DNA of 64,000 nt from Cohaesibacter intestini (GTDB lineage: Bacteria > Pseudomonadota > Alphaproteobacteria > Rhizobiales > Cohaesibacteraceae). The notes under the pieces were generated by a model. It saw nothing but the letters and a program-made list of their open reading frames with translations, was not told where the DNA came from and ran no database searches. A program made the position numbers and the translations under genes. Positions 26,400 through 34,744 of the stretch are shown here, piece by piece. The first letter of the stretch is position 1; the number at the start of each line of letters is the position of its first letter. Location: positions 124,001 to 188,000 of the forward strand of contig NZ_QODK01000005.1 of assembly GCF_003324485.1 (NCBI RefSeq), given 5' to 3'.

Positions 26400-26422
26400 C
26401 AAACCATGCCTGAGATGGTTTG
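26400..26422. promoter_or_regulatory. Perfect inverted repeat before the second isomerase gene
   Basis: CAAACCAT (26400-26407) and ATGGTTTG (26415-26422) form an 8-7-8 dyad, 42 bases before the GTG start at 26464. The 210-base gap also holds GGAAGAG/CTCTTCC (26277-26302), a hairpin that may end part of the tctA transcript. The dyad could be an internal operator or an mRNA hairpin. Confidence 0.45.
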
Positions 26423-26463
26423 ACAGCTGCTGCAAAAAGCAGGCTTAGAAACAGGAGATACCA

Positions 26464-27264
26464 GTGAAACTTGGACTTGGTAGCTATGCCTTCCGCTGGT
26501 CAATCGGGATCAAGGACCGCGTTCCCACACACCCCATGACAGCCTTTGATGTTCTGCAAGCTGCGAGTGAGTACGGACTGGGCGTTGTCCAATATGCCGA
26601 CAACATGCCCCTGGACCGCCTCAGCGAGGCAGAGCACCATCGCCTCTATGAGCAAGCCCAGCAAAAAGGCATCGCGCTTGAACTGGGAACCCAGAGTTTC
26701 CATGCGGAGGAAATCGAACGCTATCTGGCGATTGGCCAACGCCTCCATGCCCGCATCATGCGTGTCGCGCTGGATGCCGATGACGCGAAGATGCCGGTGT
26801 CTGATCTTGTGGACCAGATGCGGCCTTTGCTGGATACCGCACGCAAGGCCGGGATCCGCATTGCGATTGAAAATCACTTCAACTTTCCCTCGCCAAGGAT
26901 GGTTGAGGTTCTGGAGGTGGCCAATGACGACACCCTCGGGGTCTGCCTCGACGTCGCCAATTCCATCTGTGCGGGCGAATGGCCAGAGGAGACCGTCCAG
27001 CTGCTGGCGCCCTACACCATCAATTTTCACCTCAAGGATTATGTCATCATCCCGGATGAGCACGGCGTGGGCTTCACCATTCAAGGGGTGCCGCTTGGAC
27101 AGGGGCGAGCGCCCATTGCATGGATTCTTGACCAATTGTCCCATTGCGATCCCGACATGAGCGTGCTGCTGGAACACTGGCTGCCCTATGACATGGCAGC
27201 CAGCGAACGGCAGTGGCTCGACCAGACGGTGGCGGAAGCCAAGAAGGTTTTAGGAGGACGATGA
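26464..27264 (+). CDS. TIM-barrel sugar isomerase/epimerase or decarboxylase-like enzyme
   Basis: A 266-residue protein of the xylose isomerase-like TIM-barrel superfamily. It starts at GTG 26464, seven bases after CAGGAG. The typical metal set is visible: Glu in IAIENHFNF, Asp in VCLDVANS, His in INFHLKDY and Glu in LLEHWLPYD. One base separates it from the kinase gene, whose ribosome site lies inside this gene. Relatives include hydroxypyruvate-type isomerases, tetrulose-phosphate isomerases and, as I recall, the 3-oxo-isoapionate decarboxylase of apiose breakdown. The choice between these is open. Confidence 0.85.
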   Translation: MKLGLGSYAFRWSIGIKDRVPTHPMTAFDVLQAASEYGLGVVQYADNMPLDRLSEAEHHRLYEQAQQKGIALELGTQSFHAEEIERYLAIGQRLHARIMRVALDADDAKMPVSDLVDQMRPLLDTARKAGIRIAIENHFNFPSPRMVEVLEVANDDTLGVCLDVANSICAGEWPEETVQLLAPYTINFHLKDYVIIPDEHGVGFTIQGVPLGQGRAPIAWILDQLSHCDPDMSVLLEHWLPYDMAASERQWLDQTVAEAKKVLGGR

Positions 27265-27265
27265 C

Positions 27266-29011
27266 ATGAGCGATATCAGGACGAAGAAACTCATCAATGA
27301 GCCTGAAGGCATTATCGCCGAAGCCATTGAAGGCATGATACTGGCCTATCCCGACAGGCTGCGTGTGGAAGGCGCGACCGGACGTGCCGTGGTGGCCATC
27401 AACGGTCCGCGCGATGACAAGGTTGGCATCGTTGTCGGTGGTGGCTCAGGCCATGAGCCGATGTTTGCAGGCTATGTGGGACGCGGTCTGGCCGATGCGG
27501 CGGCGGTGGGCAATGTCTTTGCCTCCCCAAGCCCGGACCATATCATGGATGCAGCCAGAGCCGTGGATGGGGGAGCGGGTGTCTTGTTCCTTTATGGCAA
27601 CTATACCGGCGATGTTCTCAACTTTGACATGGCCGTTGAGGAATGCGAGGCCAGCGGCATCCCTGCACGCTCCATCGCGATCCATGATGACGTTGCCAGC
27701 GCCCCCGCTGACCGGATGCAAGAGCGGCGCGGCGTCGCAGGCAACTTTTTTGTCTTCAAGGTGGCAGGAGCCGCCGCTGAACAAGGCCGCAACCTTGAGG
27801 CATGCGAGGCCATCGGACGGCATGCCCTCGCCAACACCCGCTCGATGGGCGTGGCGTTGACCGCCTGCTCCCTGCCCCAGACTGGCAAGCCCAATTTCGA
27901 CATCGGCCATGATGAAATGGAAATCGGCATGGGGGTCCATGGCGAGCCGGGCATGCGGCGCGGCAAACTCAAAAAGGCCGATGCGGTCACCGACGAATTG
28001 CTCGACACCATCCTTGCCGAGATGCAACTCGAACGCGGCGATAGCGTTTCGGTTCTGGTCAATGGACTGGGCGCAACGGGTCAGTTGGAGCTCTTCATCC
28101 TTCATCGCCGGGTTGCCAAGCGTCTTGAAGAGCTGGGTATTTCGATCTATCGCAGCTGGGTCGGTGAATATGCCACCTCGCTCGAAATGGCTGGTGCATC
28201 GATCTCTTTGATGAAGATGGATGACGAGTTGAAAAGCCTGCTTTCCGCTCCGTGTCAGGCCCCTTGCCTGACCGTTGCCGGACCTTTGGCCCCACAAGGC
28301 AAACACACCCCAAGAGCGTCTGAAGCCGTAGCCGGGTCCACCGCGATTGATCGGTCCAAGCTGATCACCAAGGGCCCGGTCACCCCGGTTATTTTCCGCG
28401 ATGCTATGCTGTCCGTAGCGGCTGCCATAGCTGAAAATCGCGACTGGCTGTCAAAGCTCGACGGGGTGATTGGCGACGGAGACCATGGCGTTACCATGGA
28501 TATCGGCTGGACTGCCGTCAAGCAGGCCCTTGCGGACAGTGGCGACGAGACGATCACCGACATTTCCAACCGGATGGCACGGGCGTTTCTGAACGCGGTG
28601 GGCGCATCCACCGGGCCTCTTTATGCCAGTGCCTTCAAAGCGGCTGCGGTGAAGGTCGAGGATCGATTGAATCTGGATGCCACCGGCATGGTGGCCTGGA
28701 TCGAAGGCATCAGCACGGGCATTCTGTCGCGCGGTGGGGCGGCTGCCGGTGACAAGACGATGATCGACGCTTGGATCCCGGCGGTTGCGCAGGCGCAAAC
28801 AGCGCTGCGCAATGGCGGCGATCTAATGGCATGTCTGGAAGCCGCCTGCAAAGGGGCAAAGGAAGGACGCGATTACACAGCCGGGATTGAAAGCAAACGC
28901 GGACGCTCCAAGAAGCTGGGCGCAAGATCCATTGGTCATATGGATCCCGGCGCGGCATCCGCCCACCTGATGCTGGTCGCCCTGACGCAATCAATCCGTC
29001 AGGCGACGTGA
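27266..29011 (+). CDS. Fused DhaK-DhaL dihydroxyacetone/ketose kinase
   Basis: An ATP-dependent kinase of 581 residues for dihydroxyacetone or another short ketose. The N-terminal DhaK domain shows VGGGSGHEPMFAGYVG (56-71) and the covalent substrate histidine His225 in GMGVHGEPG. The C-terminal DhaL domain shows the magnesium-ADP loop GDGDHG (403-408) and SRGGAAAGDKTMID. The fused form is typical of L-erythrulose or other tetrulose kinases as well as glycerone kinases. It is downstream of a TTT transporter and two isomerase-like enzymes, so a C4 or C3 ketose made in this pathway is the likely substrate. Confidence 0.93.
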   Translation: MSDIRTKKLINEPEGIIAEAIEGMILAYPDRLRVEGATGRAVVAINGPRDDKVGIVVGGGSGHEPMFAGYVGRGLADAAAVGNVFASPSPDHIMDAARAVDGGAGVLFLYGNYTGDVLNFDMAVEECEASGIPARSIAIHDDVASAPADRMQERRGVAGNFFVFKVAGAAAEQGRNLEACEAIGRHALANTRSMGVALTACSLPQTGKPNFDIGHDEMEIGMGVHGEPGMRRGKLKKADAVTDELLDTILAEMQLERGDSVSVLVNGLGATGQLELFILHRRVAKRLEELGISIYRSWVGEYATSLEMAGASISLMKMDDELKSLLSAPCQAPCLTVAGPLAPQGKHTPRASEAVAGSTAIDRSKLITKGPVTPVIFRDAMLSVAAAIAENRDWLSKLDGVIGDGDHGVTMDIGWTAVKQALADSGDETITDISNRMARAFLNAVGASTGPLYASAFKAAAVKVEDRLNLDATGMVAWIEGISTGILSRGGAAAGDKTMIDAWIPAVAQAQTALRNGGDLMACLEAACKGAKEGRDYTAGIESKRGRSKKLGARSIGHMDPGAASAHLMLVALTQSIRQAT

Positions 29012-29030
29012 TGCCTGTCCCCGCAATCAG

Positions 29031-29054
29031 CTCCCTGATGCCCCCATCAGGGAG
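29031..29054 (+). other. Hairpin between the ketose kinase and epimerase genes
   Basis: CTCCCTGAT (29031-29039) pairs perfectly with ATCAGGGAG (29046-29054) around six bases. Only a weak T content follows (TTGATAC), so it is either a partial terminator or a message-stabilising stem. Confidence 0.5.
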
Positions 29055-29107
29055 TTGATACGACCCTTTGGGCAATACTTGCCCGTGGCTTCCGCAAAGA
29101 GCTTATC

Positions 29108-30163
29108 ATGAAGATCGCATGTGACGGTTTCGGCCATTTCTACAATCAGCCGGTGCGCAAGATAAGGCTGGAAAACGACCATGGCATGTCGGTGGAGATC
29201 CTCGAGCTTGGCGGTATCATCACCTCCCTTCTGGTGCCTGATAACAAGGGGGACATTGCCGACATTGTGCTCGGCTTTGATGATCTGCCATCCTATGTGC
29301 GAGACCGGCATTATTTTGGCGCGCTGATCGGGCGGGTGGCCAATCGCGTCGAAGGAGCACAGTTCCGCCTGAATGGCGAGACAGTCCGGGTTGATGCCAA
29401 TGCCCATGAGGCGCGACACTGTGTGCATGGTGGCCGATTTGGCTATCATCGCCGGGTCTGGCGCCTTCTATCATCGCAAGAAATGGCCGATAGCGTCGCC
29501 ATCACCCTGGGGCTGTTGGATGGCGACGGGGAAGAAGGATTTCCCCATTCGGTTGACGTGACAGCGCGCTATCACCTAGACAATGACAATTGCCTGTCGC
29601 TGACCTTTGAGGCTGCAGCCGACGGCCTCACGCCAATCAACCTGACCGCCCACAGCTATTTCAATCTTCTGGGCCATGACACAGGGTCGATTGCAGATCA
29701 CCGGCTGGATATCTTTGCCGATCATGGTCTGGAGCAAGGCGCAGATCGCGTGCCCACCGGTCGCCTGCTTCCCCTCTCGGACATGGGGCTCGCCCTTGAT
29801 GGCCGATATTCGCTGCGCGAAATGGTGGACCAGGGTCTGGCTTTCAATCACTCCTACATTCCGGATCGCTCGCTGACATCGCAACCGATCGCCACCCGGC
29901 GCATGGCACGGCTCGAAGCCGGTGGCCGGGCGCTAGAAATATGGTCAAACGAGCTGACCCTGCATTTCTACAATGGGCACAATCTGGATGGGGTCAGGGG
30001 CAAGGACGGGGCGATCTATCCTCCCTTTTCCGGCCTGTGTCTGGAGCCCAAAGGCTATGTCAATGCCATCAACCAGCCCGCCTTTCCCGCTCGACTGATC
30101 GATCAGAACACGCGCTACCAGCATCGCATTGAATATCAGTTTTCTCCCGGCAACAGAGCCTAG
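29108..30163 (+). CDS. Aldose 1-epimerase (mutarotase) family protein
   Basis: A 351-residue galactose-mutarotase-like protein that would interconvert alpha and beta anomers of an aldose. Expected active-site parts are present: the arginine-bearing GRVANRVEGAQF, histidines in HCVHGGRFGYHRRVW and NLTAHSYFNLLG, Asp in NLDGVRGKDG and the C-terminal catalytic glutamate in GLCLEPKGYVNA. It follows the kinase by 96 bases. A cyclic sugar as imported or intermediate compound is therefore implied for this operon. Confidence 0.88.
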   Translation: MKIACDGFGHFYNQPVRKIRLENDHGMSVEILELGGIITSLLVPDNKGDIADIVLGFDDLPSYVRDRHYFGALIGRVANRVEGAQFRLNGETVRVDANAHEARHCVHGGRFGYHRRVWRLLSSQEMADSVAITLGLLDGDGEEGFPHSVDVTARYHLDNDNCLSLTFEAAADGLTPINLTAHSYFNLLGHDTGSIADHRLDIFADHGLEQGADRVPTGRLLPLSDMGLALDGRYSLREMVDQGLAFNHSYIPDRSLTSQPIATRRMARLEAGGRALEIWSNELTLHFYNGHNLDGVRGKDGAIYPPFSGLCLEPKGYVNAINQPAFPARLIDQNTRYQHRIEYQFSPGNRA

Positions 30164-30294
30164 GAACGGGATAGGGCAAGCGCCAGCCCATTCGATCATC
30201 AGTTTTGCACCCAAATCGTAAGACATAGCCAGACATCACGTCTATAGTGAGGGCGCACTCGACCAGACAAGATCCCGCGGGACGATAAAAGACC

Positions 30295-31203
30295 ATGCGC
30301 AAGCTTCCGTCTCTCAAAGCACTTCAGGCCTTTGATGCCGCCGCCCGGCTTGGCTCCTTTTCGGCTGCGGCCGAGGAAATGAGCGTATCGCCGTCGGCCG
30401 TCAGTCATCAGATCCGGGCCTTGGAAGTGGAACTTGGCGTGATGTTGTTTGAGCGCATCAATCGCACGATTGTCCTCACCGATCTTGGCAATGCATTTGC
30501 GGACAGAGTCGGGCGGGGCTTCAGCGAACTTGAGGCTGCCTCGGTCGCCATCGGGCGCACCACACGATTTGACATTCTGACCATTCATTGCGCCCCCAGT
30601 CTGGCAAAGCAGTGGCTGATGCCAAGGCTCAAACAATTCTGCAATGCCAATCCGGATCTGGATGTGCGACTGAATGCAACGCCCAACCCGATTAATTTGC
30701 TGTCCATCGAAGCTGATTTTGACATTCGTTTTGGGCACTTTCCCTCGCAACCGGGCGTGCGACGCATCGCTTTCCCGCCAGAAACCATGCTGGTCCTCTG
30801 CGCGCCAGAACTGTTGAACGGCGCTGTTCCGATCCGGGCACCAATCGACATGGCCCGACAGTCCCTGATCCATTCGGAACTCAATTTGTTCAGCTGGAAT
30901 GACTGGTTCAAGGCAGAAGGCTTGTCCGATCTGTTTGATGAAAAGGGTTTGCGATTTGATTCCTCCTTCATGGCCATCGATGCGGCCGTCGACGGACAGG
31001 GCGCAATCCTTGAAAGCCACCTTCACGTGCAGAATGAACTGAAAAGCAAGCGACTTGTCGCGCCCTTCGGGCTCGCTGGCTATACGGTTCAAGGTCATAG
31101 TTTGAATTTCGTCCAGTCCAGAACCCGGTTGCCCAAGGTCGAAGCCTTCAAAAGCTGGATTCTAGCAGAACTGGGCATTGACGATGGGAGTGAGGCATTA
31201 TGA
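30295..31203 (+). CDS. LysR-family regulator (GcvA-like), first of an overlapping pair
   Basis: A 302-residue LysR-type regulator of the GcvA subgroup: helix-turn-helix FSAAAEEMSVSPSAVSHQIR (about 22-41), then FERINRTIVLTDLG and an effector domain. It starts 131 bases after the epimerase gene and its stop overlaps the next lysR start by four bases. Because the two LysR genes lie directly behind the transport/kinase operon, control of that operon is likely. Confidence 0.9.
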   Translation: MRKLPSLKALQAFDAAARLGSFSAAAEEMSVSPSAVSHQIRALEVELGVMLFERINRTIVLTDLGNAFADRVGRGFSELEAASVAIGRTTRFDILTIHCAPSLAKQWLMPRLKQFCNANPDLDVRLNATPNPINLLSIEADFDIRFGHFPSQPGVRRIAFPPETMLVLCAPELLNGAVPIRAPIDMARQSLIHSELNLFSWNDWFKAEGLSDLFDEKGLRFDSSFMAIDAAVDGQGAILESHLHVQNELKSKRLVAPFGLAGYTVQGHSLNFVQSRTRLPKVEAFKSWILAELGIDDGSEAL

Positions 31204-32153
31204 TGCATCTCAGTTCGCGCCTGCCGCTCAAGGCCATTGTCTATTTCGAAGCCGTGGCGCGTCTTCGAACCCTGACGCGGGCATCCGAAGAATTATCGGT
31301 TTCCTCCTCCGCAATCAGCCAGCAGATCAAGTTGCTCGAAAATTCGCTGGGCATTGCCCTGTTTCGCCGGGTGAAGCGCAATCTGGTTCTGACCGAAGAC
31401 GGAGAACGCCTGTTCAAGGCCACCTCCGAAGCCCTATCCATCATTCGCAGAACCGAACGCCAGATCTCGCGGCGCATGCAGCAACGCCCGTTGATGGTGC
31501 GTGTGGCACCATCATTCGGAACCTTGTGGCTGACCAAGCGGCTGCCTGATTTCATTCGCGCCAATCCAGACATCGACATTCGCGTTGATGCCACATCCGA
31601 GCTGACCGATTTCGACAAGGAACAGGTCGATATCGAAATCCGCTATGGGCGTGAAACCATCGACCGACAATCCTCGCAATTGCTTGTTGAAGACACCGTG
31701 CTGCCTTTGTGCAATCAGGAAATATATAGCCATTTCGCCTATCGGGACCCTGCCGAGGTGTTGCAATCCATTAGCCTGATCCAGTCGGTCAAATCGGACG
31801 TGTCTTGGGAACGCTGGATGGTCGAAAATGGTCTCAATGTCGACAATGCGGCACGGATACAGCAATTTGACCGCTCGGCGATGGCTATTTTCATGGCTCA
31901 GGAAGGGCTTGGTGTGACGTTGGAAAGCACCACATTGACCCATGATGCAATTGTCGATGGAAGCTTGCGTCCGCTCTTTCCGATGCTCAAACCAGTCCGC
32001 AATGCCTCCTATTGGATGATCTGTCCGAGCCATCATCTGTCTCGGCGCCCTGTCCATGAGTTCCGCGCCTGGCTGCTGGAGGAAGTCGCCCGTGACAAGG
32101 CGGCTCTCACCGAGTTGCAAGACCAGATGTTCCGCATTCACACGCTGGAATGA
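31200..32153 (+). CDS. LysR-family regulator (GcvA-like), second of an overlapping pair
   Basis: A full-length 317-residue LysR protein with its own helix-turn-helix (LTRASEELSVSSSAISQQIK, about 24-43) and effector domain (LTKRLPDFIRANPDIDIRVD). ATGs at 31200 and 31203 are both possible. The first gives an ATGA overlap with the preceding lysR. The two proteins are clearly related yet diverged, so this is a duplicated pair, not a frameshifted single gene. The pair may act as a heteromer or sense two signals. Confidence 0.9.
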   Translation: MMHLSSRLPLKAIVYFEAVARLRTLTRASEELSVSSSAISQQIKLLENSLGIALFRRVKRNLVLTEDGERLFKATSEALSIIRRTERQISRRMQQRPLMVRVAPSFGTLWLTKRLPDFIRANPDIDIRVDATSELTDFDKEQVDIEIRYGRETIDRQSSQLLVEDTVLPLCNQEIYSHFAYRDPAEVLQSISLIQSVKSDVSWERWMVENGLNVDNAARIQQFDRSAMAIFMAQEGLGVTLESTTLTHDAIVDGSLRPLFPMLKPVRNASYWMICPSHHLSRRPVHEFRAWLLEEVARDKAALTELQDQMFRIHTLE

Positions 32154-32359
32154 CCGCACTGGTGTGAAGGAATGTTAGGGAGCGCCCCACCACCCAAGAT
32201 GCGGACCAAGACACTCCGACAGCACATCAGAGGCCGCGAGGAATGGCAACATTGTCCAACTTCCGGTATACATTGCCGAACACTGAATCCACCATCGTCG
32301 GCACGAACTAACAAGCCATGCCGAAAAGGGCAGTAGTTTGGGAGAGATCAGGAACCCGA

Positions 32360-33247
32360 ATGGACAAGCTTTCCGTCATGCACGCCTTTCGCCGCATCGT
32401 CGAGCGCGGCAGCTTTGCCCGCGCCGCAGAGGATCTTGGTGTCTCGCCCGCACTTCTCAGCCGTGAAATCAAGTTGCTTGAGGAAAGTCTGGGGACCACG
32501 CTCCTCACGCGAACCACCCGTTCCATGTCGCTCACGGATGCCGGTCGTCTCTATTACGACGAGGCAAGCGGCATTCTTGATGCGGTGGCCCAGACCGAGA
32601 CCCGTATTCGTGAGGGGGCAGGCGCGATACGCGGACATCTCAAGGTCAATGCATCTAGTTCCTTCGGGCAAACGGTCATTGCGCCGATGCTTCCGGCATT
32701 TCTTGAAGCCTATCCAGACTTGCGTCTGACCATGTCGATGGATGATCGGGTGGTGGACATGGTCGAGGGAGGGTTCGATGTGTCGATCCGCATCCGTTCC
32801 GTCATGCCGGATTCCGCGCTCGTGGCCCGCAAGATCGGCACGATGCATCAGCGAATCTTTGCGGCACCTGCCTATTTGCGAAAGATGGGCACCCCAGCCA
32901 CCCCCCAAGACATCAGGCAACATCGGATCATCGGCTTCCTGCTGGCCGATCATTTGACCAATTGGGCCCTGCATGGACCATCGGGTCAGGCCAGCATCGA
33001 TCTCGACCCGCCTGTGCGTGTGGGCAACAGTCTGGTCTTGCGTGATCTTTTGATCGCGGGCGCAGGGATGGGAACCTTGCCGGACTTTGTCTCCAAAGAC
33101 GCTGAAGCGACGGGCGCACTGGTCCGTGTCCTGCCAAATTGGGAGCTTCCAGCACCGGAGATTTATGCAGTGACGGCCTCAAGGCTGGGCATGGATGCTC
33201 GGGTGACGGCATTTCTCGATCATCTCCGAGCCGCGTTGCAATCTTAG
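32360..33247 (+). CDS. LysR-family regulator (CrgA-like), wrbA-proximal
   Basis: A 295-residue LysR protein. The ATG at 32360 is six bases after CAGGA. An upstream in-frame ATG at 32318 lacks such a site. Helix-turn-helix: FARAAEDLGVSPALLSREIK (about 19-38). Effector domain segments IRGHLKVNASSSFG and DVSIRIRSVMPDSALVARKIG mark the CrgA/DmlR-like subgroup, often linked to quinone or aldehyde stress genes. It lies upstream of wrbA on the same strand. Confidence 0.9.
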   Translation: MDKLSVMHAFRRIVERGSFARAAEDLGVSPALLSREIKLLEESLGTTLLTRTTRSMSLTDAGRLYYDEASGILDAVAQTETRIREGAGAIRGHLKVNASSSFGQTVIAPMLPAFLEAYPDLRLTMSMDDRVVDMVEGGFDVSIRIRSVMPDSALVARKIGTMHQRIFAAPAYLRKMGTPATPQDIRQHRIIGFLLADHLTNWALHGPSGQASIDLDPPVRVGNSLVLRDLLIAGAGMGTLPDFVSKDAEATGALVRVLPNWELPAPEIYAVTASRLGMDARVTAFLDHLRAALQS

Positions 33248-33316
33248 CATTCTTCAACGGGCGTAAAGAATGAAGTGACACAGGGTCGGTTTTTCCAACC
33301 CGGCTCCTCCCCCATT

Positions 33317-33347
33317 CTCTCGGGCATGGAAACCCAACCCCCGAGAG
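33317..33347 (+). promoter_or_regulatory. Hairpin that buries the wrbA ribosome-binding site
   Basis: CTCTCGGG (33317-33324) pairs perfectly with CCCGAGAG (33340-33347). The 3' arm contains most of the GAGAGG ribosome site for the ATG at 33354. In the folded state translation start would be blocked. A smaller dyad, CATTCTT/AAGAATG, lies at 33248-33272 right after the lysR stop. Confidence 0.55.
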
Positions 33348-33353
33348 GATCCC

Positions 33354-33977
33354 ATGACCAATATTCTTGTTCTTTATTACTCCAGCTATGGCCATGTCCG
33401 CACCCTTGCCGAGGCCGAGGCTGAAGGCGCCCGCCATGTGCCGGGCACACAGGTCGATGTGCGCCGTGTCCCCGAAACCGTGCCCGATGCAATCCGTCAA
33501 CAAGCAGGATTCGTCGAAGACGATACCCCGGTCGCCAGTCCTGCCGACCTCGAACAGTATGATGCCATCATTTTCGGCACACCGACCCAGTTCGGCATGA
33601 TGGCCGGACAAATGAAAACCTTCCTTGATCAGGCAGGTGGACTTTGGGCCCGCAACGCCTTGGTGGGCAAGGTTGGTGCGGTGTTTGCGTCAACCGGCTC
33701 GCAGCATGGTGGCCATGAGGCAACGCTGCTCTCGACGCAAATTCCGCTTCAGCATTTCGGCATGCTGATTGCAGGCATGCCCTATAGTTTTGCTGGGCAA
33801 ACGACGGCCGACGAGATTATCGGCGGTGCCCCCTATGGGGCAGGCACCATTGCTGGCGGCGACGGATCGCGCGCACCGTCCGCCATCGATTTGGCCGGAG
33901 CCCGTTTTCAAGGTGCCCATGTGGCCCGGATCGCCCGAGCCTTGGCCGGAGCCAATCTTGTTGAGGAGGCTGCATGA
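33354..33977 (+). CDS. wrbA: NAD(P)H:quinone oxidoreductase, WrbA type
   Basis: A 207-residue flavodoxin-like FMN enzyme that reduces quinones by two electrons. The N-terminal FMN-phosphate loop reads [16 protein letters not shown] (5-20). Later FMN contacts are [29 protein letters not shown] and PMPYSF-type GMPYSFAGQ. The length is as expected. It overlaps the next gene by four bases. Likely role is protection against quinone stress, with translation possibly held back by the leader hairpin. Confidence 0.92.
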   Translation: MTNILVLYYSSYGHVRTLAEAEAEGARHVPGTQVDVRRVPETVPDAIRQQAGFVEDDTPVASPADLEQYDAIIFGTPTQFGMMAGQMKTFLDQAGGLWARNALVGKVGAVFASTGSQHGGHEATLLSTQIPLQHFGMLIAGMPYSFAGQTTADEIIGGAPYGAGTIAGGDGSRAPSAIDLAGARFQGAHVARIARALAGANLVEEAA

Positions 33978-34615
33978 TGTCCTCGCTCACCATTGATTTC
34001 TTTCATGATGTTGTCTGCTGCTGGTGCTTCAACATTTCCTCGCGGATGCGCTCGCTTGCCGCCGAGTTCGACCTGACGGTTCAACACAAAACCTTTGTCC
34101 TGCAAGCCAGTCGGGCAGAAATGGCACAAAGATGGGGGTCGCCGGAAAAGGCCCGTGAAACGATCCTCGGCCATTGGTCGGTTTGTCGCAATGTCAGCGA
34201 TCAACCCGACCAAGTTGATATCGAGGCGATGCGGTCAGCACCCTTCGACTATCCGCACGGCATGACCGCAGCGCTTGGCTGCAAGGCTGCCGAACGCCTT
34301 GGCGGACAGACGGCCCATTGGGACATGTTTGACCGGCTCCAGCGGGCCCATCTCTCAGAGGCGCGAAACATCGCTGATCCAGACACGGTGATACAGGCAG
34401 CTCGCACGCTCGAACTCGATATACCGGCTTTCATCGGCCAGCTTGAAGATCCGTCCACCCTAAAGGCTGTTGAAGCCGACCGGCAACAGGCCCGTCGCCT
34501 TCAGGTCCAGTCTGTACCGACCCTGATTGTCCGCGAAACCGGTGCCCGACTCGTCAATGGGCCGCGCGACGATCTGGCCGCTCAATTGCGCACCGCGCTT
34601 CGATCAGTTGCTTGA
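33974..34615 (+). CDS. DsbA/FrnE-family thioredoxin-fold protein
   Basis: A 213-residue cytoplasmic protein (no signal peptide) with the CxxC motif as CCWC in [12 protein letters not shown] (about 11-22) and the helical insert of the FrnE/2-hydroxychromene-isomerase group. The cis-proline strand is [12 protein letters not shown]. It overlaps wrbA (ATGA). FrnE-like proteins act as thiol oxidoreductases under oxidative stress, which fits the wrbA context. An extra cysteine before the Trp pair is unusual. Confidence 0.85.
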   Translation: MMSSLTIDFFHDVVCCWCFNISSRMRSLAAEFDLTVQHKTFVLQASRAEMAQRWGSPEKARETILGHWSVCRNVSDQPDQVDIEAMRSAPFDYPHGMTAALGCKAAERLGGQTAHWDMFDRLQRAHLSEARNIADPDTVIQAARTLELDIPAFIGQLEDPSTLKAVEADRQQARRLQVQSVPTLIVRETGARLVNGPRDDLAAQLRTALRSVA

Positions 34616-34744
34616 CAGGAGGTTCTATTGTTACTTTCCCTCTTTGGCCGCCGCAAATTTCACCCTCAGGGCCCGCAAAGACAGTCCCCTCGTGGCCTGC
34701 CCTTTCACTTGCTCAGATGAGCCACCGACAAGGAGATGAGAGCC

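Noticed and set aside
31200-32153. Second LysR gene as the frameshifted tail of the first
   Set aside because: It has its own complete helix-turn-helix and effector domain and normal length.
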